The translations under genes and the position numbers were made by a program. The notes under the pieces are model-generated. The model was not told the origin of the DNA. It made no database searches and worked only from the letters and a program-made list of their open reading frames with translations. A stretch of DNA of 64,000 nt, taken from contig NZ_QJSP01000003.1 of assembly GCF_003217475.1 (NCBI RefSeq), positions 124,001 to 188,000 of the forward strand, written 5' to 3'. This document shows positions 34,785 through 41,833 of this stretch, in pieces (positions within the stretch are counted from its first letter, which is position 1; each line of letters begins with the position of its first letter). Source of the stretch: Williamsia limnetica. GTDB taxonomy: Bacteria > Actinomycetota > Actinomycetes > Mycobacteriales > Mycobacteriaceae.

Positions 34785-35249
34785 TCAGCAGCAGGCGGAC
34801 GTTCCGGCCGCGCCGCAACACACGGCACTGCCGTCCGGCTGAGCATCGTCGAGCGTCAACAACTTCGGACTCGTTCCGAAGGTGTCCGAGTCGGAGAGCA
34901 CGGTGTACACCTCCCACTTTTCACCCGCCGGACCGGTCACCCACACCTTGTCCTGAGTGGCGAAACAACACGTCGCGTTGATCTCCTCCTCGGTGAACAA
35001 CCCCGCAGCGCTCAGCCGCGCGATCTCCGAATGCACCACCTCACTGGACTCCACCTCCACCCCGAGATGATTGATGGTGCCGCCCTGGCCCGGGTTTTCC
35101 AGCAATACGAGCTTCAGCGGGGGCTCGACGACCGCGAAGTTCGCATAGCCTGGTTTCCGCTTTGCCGGAGCAACATTGAACAGCTTCGAGTAGAACTCGA
35201 TCGCCTGCTCGAGATCGTCGACATTGAGCGCCAGTTGCATGCGGGACAT
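34785..35249 (-). CDS. cadI: CadI/ArsI-family vicinal-oxygen-chelate metalloprotein
   Basis: A 154-aa glyoxalase/dioxygenase-fold protein from ATG 35249 after GGAGG. It starts SRMQLALNVDDLEQAIEFY, contains the paired Cys of the ArsI active site in NATCCFATQDKVW, and ends with a CC-rich tail (VCCGAAGTSACC). Relatives include ArsI, which cleaves the C-As bond of trivalent organoarsenicals, and mycobacterial CadI, induced by cadmium. It is divergent from the second arsR and convergent with arsC. The longer frame to 35504 runs antisense through arsR and is rejected. Confidence 0.92.
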   Translation of the reverse strand: MSRMQLALNVDDLEQAIEFYSKLFNVAPAKRKPGYANFAVVEPPLKLVLLENPGQGGTINHLGVEVESSEVVHSEIARLSAAGLFTEEEINATCCFATQDKVWVTGPAGEKWEVYTVLSDSDTFGTSPKLLTLDDAQPDGSAVCCGAAGTSACC

Positions 35250-35260
35250 CATTACCTCCA

Positions 35261-35346
35261 CCTGTGAGACATATATCGAATTACTGCCAGTTGCCAGAGT
35301 GCCTACCTCTTCGACATATGTCAATAGAGTAGCTACGATCGATTCC
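35261..35346. promoter_or_regulatory. ArsR/CadI divergent promoter with palindromic operator
   Basis: The palindrome GACATATGTC at 35314-35323, flanked by TC on the left, and a half-similar GACATATATCGA at 35268-35279, resemble SmtB/ArsR operators. They lie between the divergent cadI and arsR2 starts. Confidence 0.7.
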
Positions 35347-35706
35347 ATGCCCAAGTCGCTACCGGTGATCGACATGACCGCACCCATCTGTTGCGCACCC
35401 GTTTCTGCGACGCCGATGGACGATGCCGCGGCCCTGGAGGTAGCGCTTCGGCTCAAGGCTCTCGCCGACCCCGTCCGGATCAAGCTGATGTCGATCCTGC
35501 TCACCGACGACGCAGGCGAGGTCTGTACCTGCGATCTCGCCGCCGCAGTCGGCCTGTCCGAACCGACCGTCAGCCATCACCTCGGACAACTCAAGAAAGC
35601 GGGAATGGTCCGCCCGGAACGACGCGGCATGAACGTCTTCTACCGCGCCCACACCGACGCACTACAAGCGCTGCGACAAGTACTCGATCCCAACTGCTGC
35701 CGCTAG
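35347..35706 (+). CDS. arsR: ArsR-family metalloid sensor (copy 2, C. glutamicum ArsR-like)
   Basis: A 119-aa repressor. Cys15-Cys16 near the N-terminus and the CTC motif Cys60-Cys62 in helix 3 follow the arrangement described for C. glutamicum ArsR1, in which two N-terminal Cys and one from the body bind As(III). A further CC pair ends the protein (NCCR). Recognition helix: SEPTVSHHLGQLKKAG. It is divergent from cadI and probably represses it and itself. Its stop overlaps the convergent AraC gene stop. Confidence 0.92.
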   Translation: MPKSLPVIDMTAPICCAPVSATPMDDAAALEVALRLKALADPVRIKLMSILLTDDAGEVCTCDLAAAVGLSEPTVSHHLGQLKKAGMVRPERRGMNVFYRAHTDALQALRQVLDPNCCR

Positions 35707-36560
35707 CCGGGCGTCTGTGACAGGGCACGCAGTGCTCGCAGGTACGCGCCCGGCGACATGCCGGTGACGCTGCGAAAGTCGTTGATCAGATGCGATTGAT
35801 CTGCATAGCCGAGATCGTTGGCGACGGCAGCTGCATCCACTTCGGCGCAAGCATCTGATGAGGAGAACCGCCGCACCACTTCCTGAAGCCGTATTCGGCG
35901 GGCAACAGCCTTGGGCCCCATACCGAGCGTCAGGCTCAGCGCGCGCTGCATGGCACGTTCGCTCACGCCGATCTGGGCTGCCAACAGCGGTCCGGTTCGT
36001 GCCCGGACGCGCTGATCGAGTGCGTCGACGACCGTGTTCGCCAGCACATGCTCGGGCGATGGTGGCCGCCGGGAAAGCAAGCCCTCGATAACGGCATCGG
36101 CTCGACGAGCCCGGGCAGCGGGCGACCCCTCGCGGGCAATGGCTTCCACGAGTTCGAACAGTCCAGGATCCAGGGCCGCGGTGATGGGCTGCTCCGGTGG
36201 AAGCTTCCGCGGATCGAGGTCCGACACCACTGCAAGTCCCGCGGGCCGCAGGCGAATCGCGAAGACCTCACCACTCCCCTCGATCGTTCTCGTCCAAGCC
36301 CGCCGCTGGACGGCCGTCACCACGTACGGGAACGCTACCGATCCGCTCTCGATACTCACTGTGATTGCTGGGAACTCAAGAACCTTCTGCGAAATCGTTT
36401 GCCCTGCAGGCAGATGCCAGGACACGCTCCAGTACGTGTCGACCGCCTTCCGTGCGGCGTCCGCCGGATCGAACCAGTTCGCGGCAAACCGCTCGAGATT
36501 CGTCGGCGTCAAGACACCGGAACGCTCATCTGGCCGAATCGGCCTGCCGTCGTCGACCAT
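35703..36560 (-). CDS. AraC-family transcriptional regulator
   Basis: A 285-aa protein from ATG 36560. The N-terminal ~150 residues resemble the DUF6597-type sensor (WHLPAGQTISQKVLEFP and AFPYVVTAVQRR). The C-terminal two-helix AraC domain contains VSERAMQRALSLTLGMGPK and the second half LGYADQSHLINDFRSVTGMSPGAY with the family signature. Target and ligand unknown. The longer frame to 36785 has no coding support. Confidence 0.88.
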   Translation of the reverse strand: MVDDGRPIRPDERSGVLTPTNLERFAANWFDPADAARKAVDTYWSVSWHLPAGQTISQKVLEFPAITVSIESGSVAFPYVVTAVQRRAWTRTIEGSGEVFAIRLRPAGLAVVSDLDPRKLPPEQPITAALDPGLFELVEAIAREGSPAARARRADAVIEGLLSRRPPSPEHVLANTVVDALDQRVRARTGPLLAAQIGVSERAMQRALSLTLGMGPKAVARRIRLQEVVRRFSSSDACAEVDAAAVANDLGYADQSHLINDFRSVTGMSPGAYLRALRALSQTPG

Positions 36561-36609
36561 GTCGCAATTCTGCAGTAAACAACTACCCCCTTCCCTCTGG
36601 TTCGGGCGA

Positions 36610-37047
36610 TCAGCAGATTTTCGTCGTCGAGCTCTTCGCCGTTCGGTCCGATGTGCCGTCGACGGCGGCGGCTTCCAAGTCGATCGTGGTGTGAGCCAGA
36701 GCCAGGTAGCGCAGTGCCAACTCCACGCCCGCTCTGTATCCCGCGTCATACTCGGGATCGCGTTTGGTGGCGGTGCTGAGTTCATTGGTCAACCGAACTT
36801 CGATGGACTGCAGGCTCGCCCGTTCGCGACGGCGGTCGGGGCGTCCTCCGGTTACCGAACCGCTGGTGTGACCGACCTCCGATGTCAGTTTGTCGAGCAC
36901 GCAGATCCTGGCGAATCGCATACCCGCCTCGTGACCGACTCGGAACAAAGACGCACGACGGTCCAGACGCGTAGAGGTGGAGAAATGCTCGTGCAGAGCG
37001 GCCAGTACGTCGGCGAGTGTCCGGTTGCGTCGACCGGGGTCAAGCAT
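36610..37047 (-). CDS. Hypothetical protein, second gene of a small operon
   Basis: A 145-aa predicted soluble protein, not recognised. It has a helical N-terminal half (LADVLAALHEHFSTSTRLDRR), a polar Arg-rich middle and a helical C-terminal block RAGVELALRYLALAHTTIDL. Its ATG lies inside the last codons of the upstream 37-aa gene (8-nt overlap), with GAGG as its ribosome site, so translation is coupled. It ends 49 bp before the AraC gene on the same strand. Codon third positions are GC-rich as expected for a real gene. Confidence 0.7.
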   Translation of the reverse strand: MLDPGRRNRTLADVLAALHEHFSTSTRLDRRASLFRVGHEAGMRFARICVLDKLTSEVGHTSGSVTGGRPDRRRERASLQSIEVRLTNELSTATKRDPEYDAGYRAGVELALRYLALAHTTIDLEAAAVDGTSDRTAKSSTTKIC

Positions 37048-37153
37048 TCTTGCGCCTCGGTACGATCGTCCGTTCCGCCAGCGCTCTCTTCTGGTCGCGC
37101 TTTTCCTTGATTGCCAGACGCTTTTTCTTCGAACTCGAACTCTTTTCCGCCAT
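37040..37153 (-). CDS. Very small basic protein (37 aa)
   Basis: ATG at 37153 after TTGAGGGAC; stop overlaps the next start. The peptide begins MAEKSSSSKKKRLAIKEKRD and ends with VPRRKNA; 17 of 37 residues are Lys, Arg, Asp or Glu, with Lys/Arg dominant. The Ser/Lys start and charged helix would suit nucleic-acid or ribosome binding, but no family is recognised. Start signal, coupling to the 145-aa gene and an A/T-tract promoter upstream support a real gene. Confidence 0.65.
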   Translation of the reverse strand: MAEKSSSSKKKRLAIKEKRDQKRALAERTIVPRRKNA

Positions 37154-37209
37154 CGTCCCTCAATGCCGTAGTTGAATCGCGGCTGTAAGGCCGCTCACCG
37201 ACCGACCAT

Positions 37210-37359
37210 AGCCCAGAAAAAAATAAAGTCCAGCCCGCACGGAAAAACACCAAGGAACCCTCAACGCAGCGCAGTGATCCCGACATCGTCTCTTCTGCAG
37301 TTGATTTCGGAAACATCTGGGAAAACTGGAGCGGACTGGCTTTTATTTTTTTTCGGGCT
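37210..37359. promoter_or_regulatory. Divergent promoter region with inverted A/T-tract elements
   Basis: A 26-27-bp block at 37210-37235 (AGCCC, A7 tract, TAAA, CCAGCC) recurs in inverted orientation at 37333-37359 (GGACTGG, CTTTTATTTTTTTT, CGGGCT). The runs of A/T stand out in this GC-rich genome. Each copy sits 40-60 bp upstream of one of the divergent genes, a promoter position. Confidence 0.6.
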
Positions 37360-37396
37360 AGAGTCCGAGGTAACTGATAAACAAAGGAGTGTGGCC

Positions 37397-37882
37397 GTGA
37401 AAGCGGTTGTCATGGAGTGCAGAATTCGAGTGTGCGCGACGCCGGCGCGGTTTCTATCGTTTCGACGGCGCGCGGAGCAACTCGCCGACGCGGCGTTCTC
37501 GGGACGAACGCGCCGTTCGAGCGCGGCCGTCGATTCGGGGTCCCGGCTGCTGCTGCGCCAGTGGCACATGCACAACGACGTCACACGTCTCGGCGAGCCG
37601 CAGTGCCGGGAGGTGTGCTTGGCCTTCGCCGACAACCCGGCCCGGTTGACCCCAGCGAAACTCGAGGCCCTTTCCCGCAACATCCTGGCCACGCTCGAAA
37701 TCGACACTGCGGGGTCGTCAACCGAGACCGTTCCGTGGATTCTGACGCTGACGACGGACGCCGACGCCGCGTACAGACGTCAGATGACTGACCGGCACCC
37801 GACTCTGCACACCAGCGCCGGCAGCGCTTCTGACGGCTTGGTGGCCCCTATGGTGTCAGCCGCACAGGACGTACTGCAATGA
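37397..37882 (+). CDS. Hypothetical protein coupled to a GreA-like gene
   Basis: A 161-aa protein from GTG 37397 with AAAGGAG eight bases before it. Not recognised. It has a basic N-terminal third (RVCATPARFLSFRRRAEQLA), a more regular central part (EVCLAFADNPARLTPAKLEAL) and a Thr/Ala-rich end. No signal peptide or membrane segment. Its stop overlaps the GreA-like start by ATGA, so the two proteins are made together and may act together. Confidence 0.7.
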   Translation: MKAVVMECRIRVCATPARFLSFRRRAEQLADAAFSGRTRRSSAAVDSGSRLLLRQWHMHNDVTRLGEPQCREVCLAFADNPARLTPAKLEALSRNILATLEIDTAGSSTETVPWILTLTTDADAAYRRQMTDRHPTLHTSAGSASDGLVAPMVSAAQDVLQ

Positions 37883-38364
37883 CCATCGTGCCCACGTCAG
37901 GAAAACGCCTCGACACCAGGGACCGTCTAGACCAACAGTTGTCTCAACTGTGTCTGTTGAGAGCCGCGGTCAGCGCCGAGATGATCGACCATCGCTGCCA
38001 GGGAGATCTGGAGAACAACGACGCTTACCACCGAAGCGTGGCAGACCTCGAAGCCCTCGACGGCCAGATAGCTCGCATCCACGCTGCGCTCAAGACCATC
38101 GATGAGCCCGACGTAGGAGACGACACCATCCGACTCGGTTCCGTAGTCACCGTCGAGTTCGATCACGACCAGACCGACCGCACCCGATTTCTGCTCGGTG
38201 CACATGAGCAGCACGAGCTGGTCGATGTCGAGATCTGCTCGCCCGACTCGCCTCTCGGCCAAGCGATACTTGGTTCGGTGGTGGGCGACGAACGATTCTT
38301 TGTGCTGCCAACCGGTCGGATGTGCACGGTCACGGTGGTGGACTGCGTCCACCACCGCTGGTGA
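37879..38364 (+). CDS. GreA/GreB-like transcription factor
   Basis: A 161-aa protein with GreA organisation: an N-terminal helical hairpin (residues ~15-72) whose tip reads CQGDLENNDAYH, and a C-terminal FKBP-like domain with GSVVTVEF and SPLGQAILGSVVGDERFF. It should enter the RNA polymerase secondary channel. In E. coli GreA the tip is GDLKEN with Asp41 and Glu44 catalysing RNA cleavage; here the second acid is Asn with a Glu one position earlier, so cleavage activity may be altered, as in Gfh1-type or Rnk-like factors. Confidence 0.8.
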   Translation: MTIVPTSGKRLDTRDRLDQQLSQLCLLRAAVSAEMIDHRCQGDLENNDAYHRSVADLEALDGQIARIHAALKTIDEPDVGDDTIRLGSVVTVEFDHDQTDRTRFLLGAHEQHELVDVEICSPDSPLGQAILGSVVGDERFFVLPTGRMCTVTVVDCVHHRW

Positions 38365-38472
38365 CCCTCGCCGAGGCCACCAGAAGGCGCGTGTATGCGT
38401 TTTACCGATGAACTCGACGTTGCAATCCAACGCTGGCGAGAAACTGCTGGGAAGAACCGGACAAAAGAGGAA

Positions 38473-38506
38473 AGAGGCCCCACTCGACTGAGTCGAGTGG
38501 AGCCTC
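38473..38506 (+). terminator. Terminator hairpin after the GreA-like gene
   Basis: AGAGGC/GCCTCT outer arms and the perfect inner stem CCACTCGAC-TGA-GTCGAGTGG, followed by a T/C-rich run to 38524. It stands just left of the integrated element. Confidence 0.75.
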
Positions 38507-38524
38507 TGATCTTCTGTTCTTCTT

Positions 38525-38569
38525 GTGGAGCTAAGGGGAATCGAACCCCTGACCTTCTCGATGCGAACG
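38525..38569. repeat. Left attachment repeat (attL) of the integrated element
   Basis: 45 bp identical to 48387-48431. It carries the 3' half of a tRNA-Ala from the anticodon loop to the discriminator base, with no 5' half next to it, so it is the displaced original end of the target tRNA gene or its att counterpart. Confidence 0.92.
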
Positions 38570-38757
38570 GGACCGTAAGCCTCTGACCTGTGCGTTTAAC
38601 TTTGCTTGAACTGTTGATCGATGCCTAGTTCGCGAGGTCAACACGTTTATCACGTTGAATCCGGTCGGCAGGTTGCGAACCTACTGCGGAACCGCTGCGG
38701 AACGCGAGTGGCCAATAACTGGTCGAATCCCGTTCGGGTCGCAGATATTCTCGAACA

Positions 38758-39354
38758 ATGACCGGCACTCCCGCGCACGATGGCGCTGACCGTCTGACCC
38801 ACGTCGACCAAGTCCGCGTTACCTATCATGAGATCCGGTCGCCCTGGTCTGAAGAGGACAGGACGCCGCAGCACAGCCTTCTGTTGATGGTTAGCCCGTC
38901 AGGACCCGTCGATCTCGATGAGCTAAGAAGACTGGCCGAGATGATCCCGGGTGGACCCGACTACATCTTGGACCAGAACGTGCACCACCACAGCTGGGGT
39001 GCCGACGCAACCGTCGTCGAGTTCGTAGTTCAGGCCGCTGCGAGCGGAGTTATCGGCAGCATTGGTTGGGAGGCTTTGAAGTCGTTCGCCAGGGCGGTCA
39101 CCGGCGGGCGAAAGTCGGAACCTCCTCGCCCGCTAGAGGAAAGCGAGGCCCGTGGCTGGGCGGAACAAATGGCCGTGCGGCGGTTCCCGGACCTGGTACT
39201 CGATGACCTCGTCGTGCGACGAGTCGAGCTACGCGAACCGAACGCAACCGTGACGCTCGGCTGCCGAGACGGCTCGACAGTCACTGTTGAGCTTGAAATC
39301 CAAGACGGGCTTATCGCGCTGGGAGCAGTCGCGAGGGACTACCCCTCTCCCTAA
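38758..39354 (+). CDS. Hypothetical protein at the element's left end (possible cargo)
   Basis: A 198-aa acidic protein of no recognised family. ATG 38758. The N-terminal part is polar (HDGADRLTHVDQVRVTYHE); the centre holds a hydrophobic stretch ATVVEFVVQAAASGVIGSIG (~residues 82-101) that could be membrane-associated or a buried helix; the C-terminal part alternates in a beta pattern (VTLGCRDGSTVTVELEI). It is convergent with the HEPN-like gene with 20 bp between them. Position at the end of a satellite is typical for defence or other accessory cargo (inference). Confidence 0.65.
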   Translation: MTGTPAHDGADRLTHVDQVRVTYHEIRSPWSEEDRTPQHSLLLMVSPSGPVDLDELRRLAEMIPGGPDYILDQNVHHHSWGADATVVEFVVQAAASGVIGSIGWEALKSFARAVTGGRKSEPPRPLEESEARGWAEQMAVRRFPDLVLDDLVVRRVELREPNATVTLGCRDGSTVTVELEIQDGLIALGAVARDYPSP

Positions 39355-39374
39355 GCAATCGCGACTGGCGCCGG

Positions 39375-40028
39375 TCAATCGGTCTTCGGCACCGCGTCGA
39401 GTGTTAGCAAGAGATGATTGATGACGTATCGCGCCGAGCTCGACTGGTCATCTGCGGGCCGCATCTCCGATGGAATGACTATCTTTGATTCGTTGATGTT
39501 GTCGATGATCTGCTTCGCGAGCGGTGAAATCCTCGTTTCGTACATCGCGTTCCTCAGTACCTCCACATGCTGGCGGAAAGCTGCCACAAACTCGCTATCG
39601 TCCTCCGGTCCTAGATCGATCCCAAGGACCAGATGTAGCGACGATGGAGTCGCAGACCCGTTGCGGAAGGCGATGACAGTCTCTGCTGACTCAAACTCGG
39701 CGCGTTTCCGGTGCGCGACGTGGCCGTGCCTCCAGTCCATGACGCGCTTGTGCATCGCGCTACCGCTGTCCCCCGTGATTTCCTGAACAAAGTTCTTGAA
39801 CTGGATGTCACGCCTGTCTTTGCTCTGGTCTGCCCTTGCATACGCGACGACTGCAGATTCCCAGAGCGCTCGCCGCTGAAACAGTGATGATGGCCTTCTC
39901 GGTAGCTGCTGCCGTTCAAATAGAGCCATCCCAGCGTGCTGGAGATCGGCCCACGCCGATCCCCAACGCTCAAGTTCCTTCACTTTTTCGCCGCTCAAGG
40001 TCGACCAATTCTGGGGATCGTCAGACAT
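39375..40028 (-). CDS. Hypothetical helical protein with HEPN-like RX5H motif
   Basis: A 217-aa, mostly helical protein. The segment VMDWRHGHVAHRKRAEF (~residues 95-111) contains R-x5-H in the form commonly seen as RNKxxAH in HEPN ribonucleases such as AbiU2-type proteins. If real, these residues would be the RNase active site after dimerisation. No other domain is recognised. Its own promoter would lie in the 382-bp gap to the right. Candidate anti-phage cargo; the HEPN call rests on one motif. Confidence 0.6.
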   Translation of the reverse strand: MSDDPQNWSTLSGEKVKELERWGSAWADLQHAGMALFERQQLPRRPSSLFQRRALWESAVVAYARADQSKDRRDIQFKNFVQEITGDSGSAMHKRVMDWRHGHVAHRKRAEFESAETVIAFRNGSATPSSLHLVLGIDLGPEDDSEFVAAFRQHVEVLRNAMYETRISPLAKQIIDNINESKIVIPSEMRPADDQSSSARYVINHLLLTLDAVPKTD

Positions 40029-40410
40029 GCGCCTGAGCCTATGCGGCGTGTACGAAAAGACGCGGTCGGGCGACGGAATTCATCTGTTCGGACTCTCAAT
40101 TGCCCACTTTTGACCCACTCTAGGCCGCCGGGCGACTCCGCCACCTGCGTAGATGTGCCAGCTAAGCGGGTTTTTCAGCTATCGCTCACTGTCAGCACCA
40201 GAGCGCTGCGCAAACGCGTCCGCGCACGCGAGGGGGTCCCCGCCCCCAGGGGCGTCGCGTGTCGCGTACGAATGTTGTTGCAGGCAAACAGGTTTCGGAC
40301 CTGCGCGTTTGACGGCGAGGCTCGGGTCGGTCTAGGTTTGTGTCAGTCGGCCACCACGTCAGCCGCTCCGAATCACATTCCCTCGCAACACCTTCCCCTG
40401 AGGAGTCCCC
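40029..40410. other. 382-bp non-coding region in the element
   Basis: No gene seen. It lies between divergent units. It has a GC-rich stretch at about 40230-40262 with GGGGTCCCC and interleaved G5/C5 runs able to fold into competing hairpins, flanked by CGCGA and TCGCG. This could be a regulatory or packaging/origin site. Confidence 0.45.
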
Positions 40411-40644
40411 ATGTCTGCACCCGTTTCGCTCGCCAAGTCCCCCGTTTCCACTGAGACCGACCTCGACCGCGTCTACCTTCGCTCGGCGTCGGAAGCATCG
40501 CTCAACCGTGAGGCTCGCAGTACCTACGCGGCCCTAGATCGCGGCACGGCACAGGACGGCGATGCGGAGTACTACCAGGCCTTGCGGTGCGAACTGGCTT
40601 GGCGCGGCATGGCCGCTGCTCACCCCATGTTCGCCAAGATTTAG
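40411..40644 (+). CDS. Small hypothetical protein of the element
   Basis: A 77-aa soluble protein; ATG 40411 is preceded by GAGGAG. Helical, with Tyr and Arg-rich segments (DRVYLRSASEASLNREARS). Unrecognised. First of four plus-strand small genes. Confidence 0.6.
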   Translation: MSAPVSLAKSPVSTETDLDRVYLRSASEASLNREARSTYAALDRGTAQDGDAEYYQALRCELAWRGMAAAHPMFAKI

Positions 40645-40731
40645 CTCGAAAGGCCCTGAGTCCCTTGAGGGGTGCCGATCGTCATAGGTCTCACAGGGCG
40701 CGATCCATCAACCCACCGAAAGCAAGCAAAC

Positions 40732-40899
40732 ATGCGTACACACCTGGTCTCGGCCGTGGTCGAAGACGTTCCCGGCGATAGGCCAATCGTGGTCCTCGAA
40801 CAGGGCGGCGTCGTACTCGTCGACCTCGAACTCGCTGACGCAACCCGACTGCGCTCCGAGCTAGATACGGCCATCGCGGCGATGGCGGTGTCGCGATGA
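40732..40899 (+). CDS. Small hypothetical protein of the element
   Basis: A 55-aa protein from ATG 40732 with a beta-rich first half (PIVVLEQGGVVLVDLEL) and a helical end. The stop overlaps the next start by ATGA, which supports that it is translated. Unrecognised. Confidence 0.6.
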   Translation: MRTHLVSAVVEDVPGDRPIVVLEQGGVVLVDLELADATRLRSELDTAIAAMAVSR

Positions 40900-41237
40900 C
40901 CGGCTACATAGTGTTCGGCGCGATCATGATGGTCGGCCTACTCGGCGGCATCTTGGGCGATGGCACCCCGCGCCCGAACCGCGTCCGCCCTGGTCGGGGT
41001 GTTACAGCGTCGGCGCGTCGCCAGGATTGCGAACTGAAGATGCTCGAAGACCACTACTCGGCGCGCCGCGAGGAGGTGGACGCGGACCTGCGCGAGGCGA
41101 TGCGCCGGTTGAATGAGGCGGCCAACGACCCGGACCCGCGTGACCGGCTCTATGCGCGGATGCGCGACGTCGACTGCGCAATCGAAGCGGTGCGTTACAT
41201 CAAGCAGGGTCAAGCGAACGTCGCGGCGATATGCTGA
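40896..41237 (+). CDS. Small membrane-anchored hypothetical protein
   Basis: A 113-aa protein with one N-terminal membrane helix (IVFGAIMMVGLLGGILG), a basic linker, then a charged helical segment LEDHYSARREEVDADLREAM likely to form a coiled coil. Coupled to both neighbours by overlapping stop/start codons. Unrecognised; the layout would suit a membrane-tethered regulator or superinfection-exclusion protein, but nothing proves this. Confidence 0.65.
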   Translation: MTGYIVFGAIMMVGLLGGILGDGTPRPNRVRPGRGVTASARRQDCELKMLEDHYSARREEVDADLREAMRRLNEAANDPDPRDRLYARMRDVDCAIEAVRYIKQGQANVAAIC

Positions 41238-41479
41238 CTGTGATGAATGAAGCAGAGGAACTCGCACTGGCAGAGGCGTGGCTCGACCAACTTGACCCCG
41301 ACACGGTCGAGGGGCGAGGCACTGAGCACTTCCACCGCATCCGGCAGGCCGTTAGATCCGGCGACCGCGATCGTCTAACCCGAGAGATTTCCCTTGCTCG
41401 CGAGGCGGGCGATTCGTGGGCAATGGTCGGGTGCGCGCTCGGTATCAGCGGGCGAGCGGCACAGTCTCAGTTCGGCTGA
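41231..41479 (+). CDS. Small HTH-type protein
   Basis: An 82-aa protein (starts at 41231 or 41243). Its C-terminal 24 residues, GDSWAMVGCALGISGRAAQ, follow the pattern common to actinobacterial helix-turn-helix ends (SWAEIGxALGVSRQAA). The first 55 residues are acidic and helical. Ends just before a strong terminator. Confidence 0.65.
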   Translation: MLTVMNEAEELALAEAWLDQLDPDTVEGRGTEHFHRIRQAVRSGDRDRLTREISLAREAGDSWAMVGCALGISGRAAQSQFG

Positions 41480-41498
41480 GCAACACCTAGTGCAAGAC

Positions 41499-41531
41499 AG
41501 AGCACCCCGGCCACTGTGGTCGGGGTGCTCT
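41499..41531. terminator. Strong bidirectional terminator hairpin
   Basis: Perfect 11-bp stem AGAGCACCCCG / CGGGGTGCTCT around an 11-nt loop, with TTGTGT after it. It separates the plus-strand small genes from the convergent minus-strand capsid operon. Confidence 0.85.
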
Positions 41532-41545
41532 TGTGTGCTGTGGGG

Positions 41546-41833
41546 TTACGGCCAAAACGGGCGCCTGTTTGCTCGGCCGATGCGGTGGCGTAGTTCGTCG
41601 TGGTCGAGACCGTGATCGTCGGCGTACATCTTGGCGTAGGCCCACCACGCCCGGCGCGCTCGGAGCATGATGTCGAATGCTTCGGCGGGGTCGGTGGGTT
41701 CATGGCCGCGATGTGCGGCGTAGTCGTCGGGTGCGAACACTGCAACGTTCGGGCCGTGGCACAACGGTTCTGGTAGGCGTGAACCGACGTCGACCTCGAC
41801 CGGCGTCGGCTGCCGCTGGCGAACTCTAGCCAT
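41546..41833 (-). CDS. Small hypothetical protein, last gene of the capsid operon
   Basis: A 95-aa protein; ATG 41833 overlaps the upstream gene's stop. It contains Pro-rich N-terminal sequence and a C-terminal helical part AFDIMLRARRAWWAYAKMY. Unrecognised, but position next to the small-terminase-like gene suggests a virion-morphogenesis or packaging role. Confidence 0.65.
   Translation of the reverse strand: MARVRQRQPTPVEVDVGSRLPEPLCHGPNVAVFAPDDYAAHRGHEPTDPAEAFDIMLRARRAWWAYAKMYADDHGLDHDELRHRIGRANRRPFWP

Noticed and set aside
34785-35504. Longer 239-aa form of CadI
   Set aside because: It would run antisense through arsR2 and its operator; ATG 35249 has a GGAGG site and starts at the conserved VOC sequence.
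36034-37110. 358-aa plus-strand frame opposite the AraC gene and the 145-aa gene
   Set aside because: It crosses two well-supported minus-strand genes and their intergenic gap without change of character, as shadows do.
38525-38569. Second tRNA-Ala gene at the left att site
   Set aside because: Only the 3' half of a tRNA is present; no acceptor 5' strand or D-arm follows.
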